From an uncultured Actinomycetes bacterium (GTDB lineage: Bacteria; Actinomycetota; Actinomycetes; S36-B12): 14,482 nucleotides of DNA. Location: NCBI GenBank assembly GCA_937876275.1, contig CALFIA010000304.1, forward strand, positions 1 to 14,482, read 5' to 3'. Positions 13,531 through 14,482 of the stretch are shown in pieces. The notes under the pieces are model-generated. The model saw only the letters and a program-made list of their open reading frames with translations, searched no databases and was not told where the DNA came from. The stretch's first letter is position 1, and every line of letters starts with the position of its first letter. The position numbers were made by a program, and so were the translations under genes.

Positions 13531-13611
13531 ATTTCCTGTTCTACTCCCCTTTTCGGTTCAGCGCTGCCTAACTCGCCAAGGATGTGAAGGTCTGACTTAG
13601 CCCGAACACGC

Positions 13612-13645
13612 TCGATGCCCCCTGCCGCATGGCAGGGGGCATCGA
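13612..13645 (-). terminator. Strong hairpin terminator after the permease gene
   Basis: A perfect 15-base stem (13612-13626 with 13631-13645) with a GCAT loop lies 24 bases past the stop of the minus-strand permease gene. The stem is GC-rich, with CCCCC facing GGGGG. No T-tract follows on either strand, as is common for actinobacterial hairpin terminators. It isolates the permease from the genes that follow. Confidence 0.75.
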
Positions 13646-13668
13646 CGTATGTACCGAGGCGGCTGGGG

Positions 13669-14482
13669 CTACTTGCCCACCATGTTCGATGCCGCCAGAT
13701 TCTTGCGCGTCTTCGCGCTCACTGCGTAGAAGATGATGCCGAGCAGCACGAAGGCCACCAACGGAATCAGCTCAGTCAGCATGTACTTCCACTTCTCCGC
13801 TTCCTCCCAGCCATCGGGGCGGAAGTCATCGCCGAACCAGCCCGCACCAAGACCAGGGAACAGCAGTTCGATCGTGGCGAACAGGATCCAGCCGGTGAGC
13901 AGGATCGACAGGAACGGTGCCCACGGAGCGCGGTATGGGCGCGGGTGATCAGGATGAGTAACGCGCAGGCGCCACAGGGCCGGGAACACCGCGAGGTAGG
14001 AGATGAGCGTGGTCGACACTGCGATGCTGAGGATCACCAGGAAGTACTTCGCTGAATCTCCGCTGCTGATCTGACGTGCCGCAATCAGCACGGCGGTAGC
14101 CAGGATGCCTGACAGAACGTTCACGCGCACCGGGGTGCCGTGCTTCTCGGAGATCTTGCCAAGCCAGCGCGGGGCAGCGCCGTCATAGCCCGACACTGCG
14201 AGCGCGCGGTCGGAACCCATGATCCAGGCAACACCACTGGAGAGCAGGCACAGGATGAACAGGACTGCCGAGGCGATACCGAAGATCGCGCCCAGGCCCG
14301 AGAGCGTCGAGGTGCCGTCAGCCGCGATCTCGCCGCCGTACACGGTGAACACTGACTTCATGGCGTCGATGAAGCCACCGAGACCCGATACTTGGTCAGC
14401 GGGCAGGATCACGATGACGCACAGCACCGGGATGCTGTACATCAAAATCGCGACGATTGCCGAGCGCCCGATAGAGAAGGGC
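13669..14482 (-). CDS. APC-superfamily amino-acid/polyamine permease, 5' end outside window
   Basis: This is the C-terminal 270 residues of a secondary transporter. The frame is open to the window edge, so the first half, with the usual substrate-binding helices 1 and 3, is missing. Six hydrophobic helices are visible. One of them contains LCLLSSGVAWIMGSDRALAV and leads into the cytoplasmic loop SGYDGAAPRWLGKISEKHGTP, a typical APC loop between helices 8 and 9, in which a regulator or next-helix start (RVNVLSG) follows. The region RVTHPDHPRPYRAPW, then a helix, is also characteristic of amino-acid permeases. The closest feel is to glutamate/GABA or polyamine carriers, but the substrate cannot be fixed from this half. 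The C-terminus is basic (KTRKNLAAS). The gene ends before a strong hairpin. Confidence 0.87.
   Translation of the reverse strand, partial: PFSIGRSAIVAILMYSIPVLCVIVILPADQVSGLGGFIDAMKSVFTVYGGEIAADGTSTLSGLGAIFGIASAVLFILCLLSSGVAWIMGSDRALAVSGYDGAAPRWLGKISEKHGTPVRVNVLSGILATAVLIAARQISSGDSAKYFLVILSIAVSTTLISYLAVFPALWRLRVTHPDHPRPYRAPWAPFLSILLTGWILFATIELLFPGLGAGWFGDDFRPDGWEEAEKWKYMLTELIPLVAFVLLGIIFYAVSAKTRKNLAASNMVGK

Noticed and set aside
11102..14482. A putrescine-utilisation (puu) operon made of the aldehyde dehydrogenase and the permease
   Set aside because: Two unrelated genes and a strong hairpin lie between them, and no glutamyl-putrescine ligase, oxidase or hydrolase gene is visible. A functional link remains possible but is not shown.

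Overview
The window is GC-rich, densely coded DNA from an actinobacterium (phylum Actinomycetota). The evidence is the set of families together: a PAC2-family protein, a TAP-type secreted hydrolase, a membrane-anchored alpha/beta-hydrolase of the PF10081/PF15420 type, an L,D-transpeptidase with an Ig-like domain before the YkuD domain, several GTG-start options, and TANNNT boxes placed for leaderless transcripts. I cannot assign a genus. I see no rRNA, tRNA, CRISPR array, insertion sequence or prophage gene, and no intergenic gap reaches 300 bases. It reads as an ordinary chromosomal core region.

Layout. Positions 2-1012 (+) hold the 3' part of a secreted TAP-type hydrolase. It converges on a PAC2-family gene (1033-1959, -), which lies downstream of a membrane-associated GTPase (2030-3205, -). 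A short divergent region (3206-3261) separates that GTPase from a membrane-anchored lytic transglycosylase (3262-3822, +). A minus-strand block follows, read from right to left: L,D-transpeptidase (9650-11005), sbcD (8478-9632), sbcC (5986-8481, 4-base overlap with sbcD) and a multi-pass membrane alpha/beta-hydrolase (3832-5940). Upstream of that block, still on minus, are a PuuC-like aldehyde dehydrogenase (11102-12595), a small membrane protein (12653-12967) and an unrecognised helical protein (12977-13474). The window ends with the C-terminal part of an APC-family permease (13669-14482), closed by a strong hairpin.

Functional themes. SbcD and SbcC form a nuclease/ATPase complex that acts on DNA ends and hairpins. 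The lytic transglycosylase and L,D-transpeptidase cut and crosslink peptidoglycan. The aldehyde dehydrogenase and permease could serve polyamine or amino-acid use, but two unrelated genes and a terminator-like hairpin separate them, so the link is weak.

I did not find a convincing new defence or mobile system. The signals most worth a second look are: an A9 run in the GTPase gene, exactly between its GTPase and hydrophobic domains, where a one-base slip either way would give a soluble truncated protein; a divergent near-palindromic promoter region with apparent leaderless starts; and the unrecognised two-gene unit at 12653-13474.
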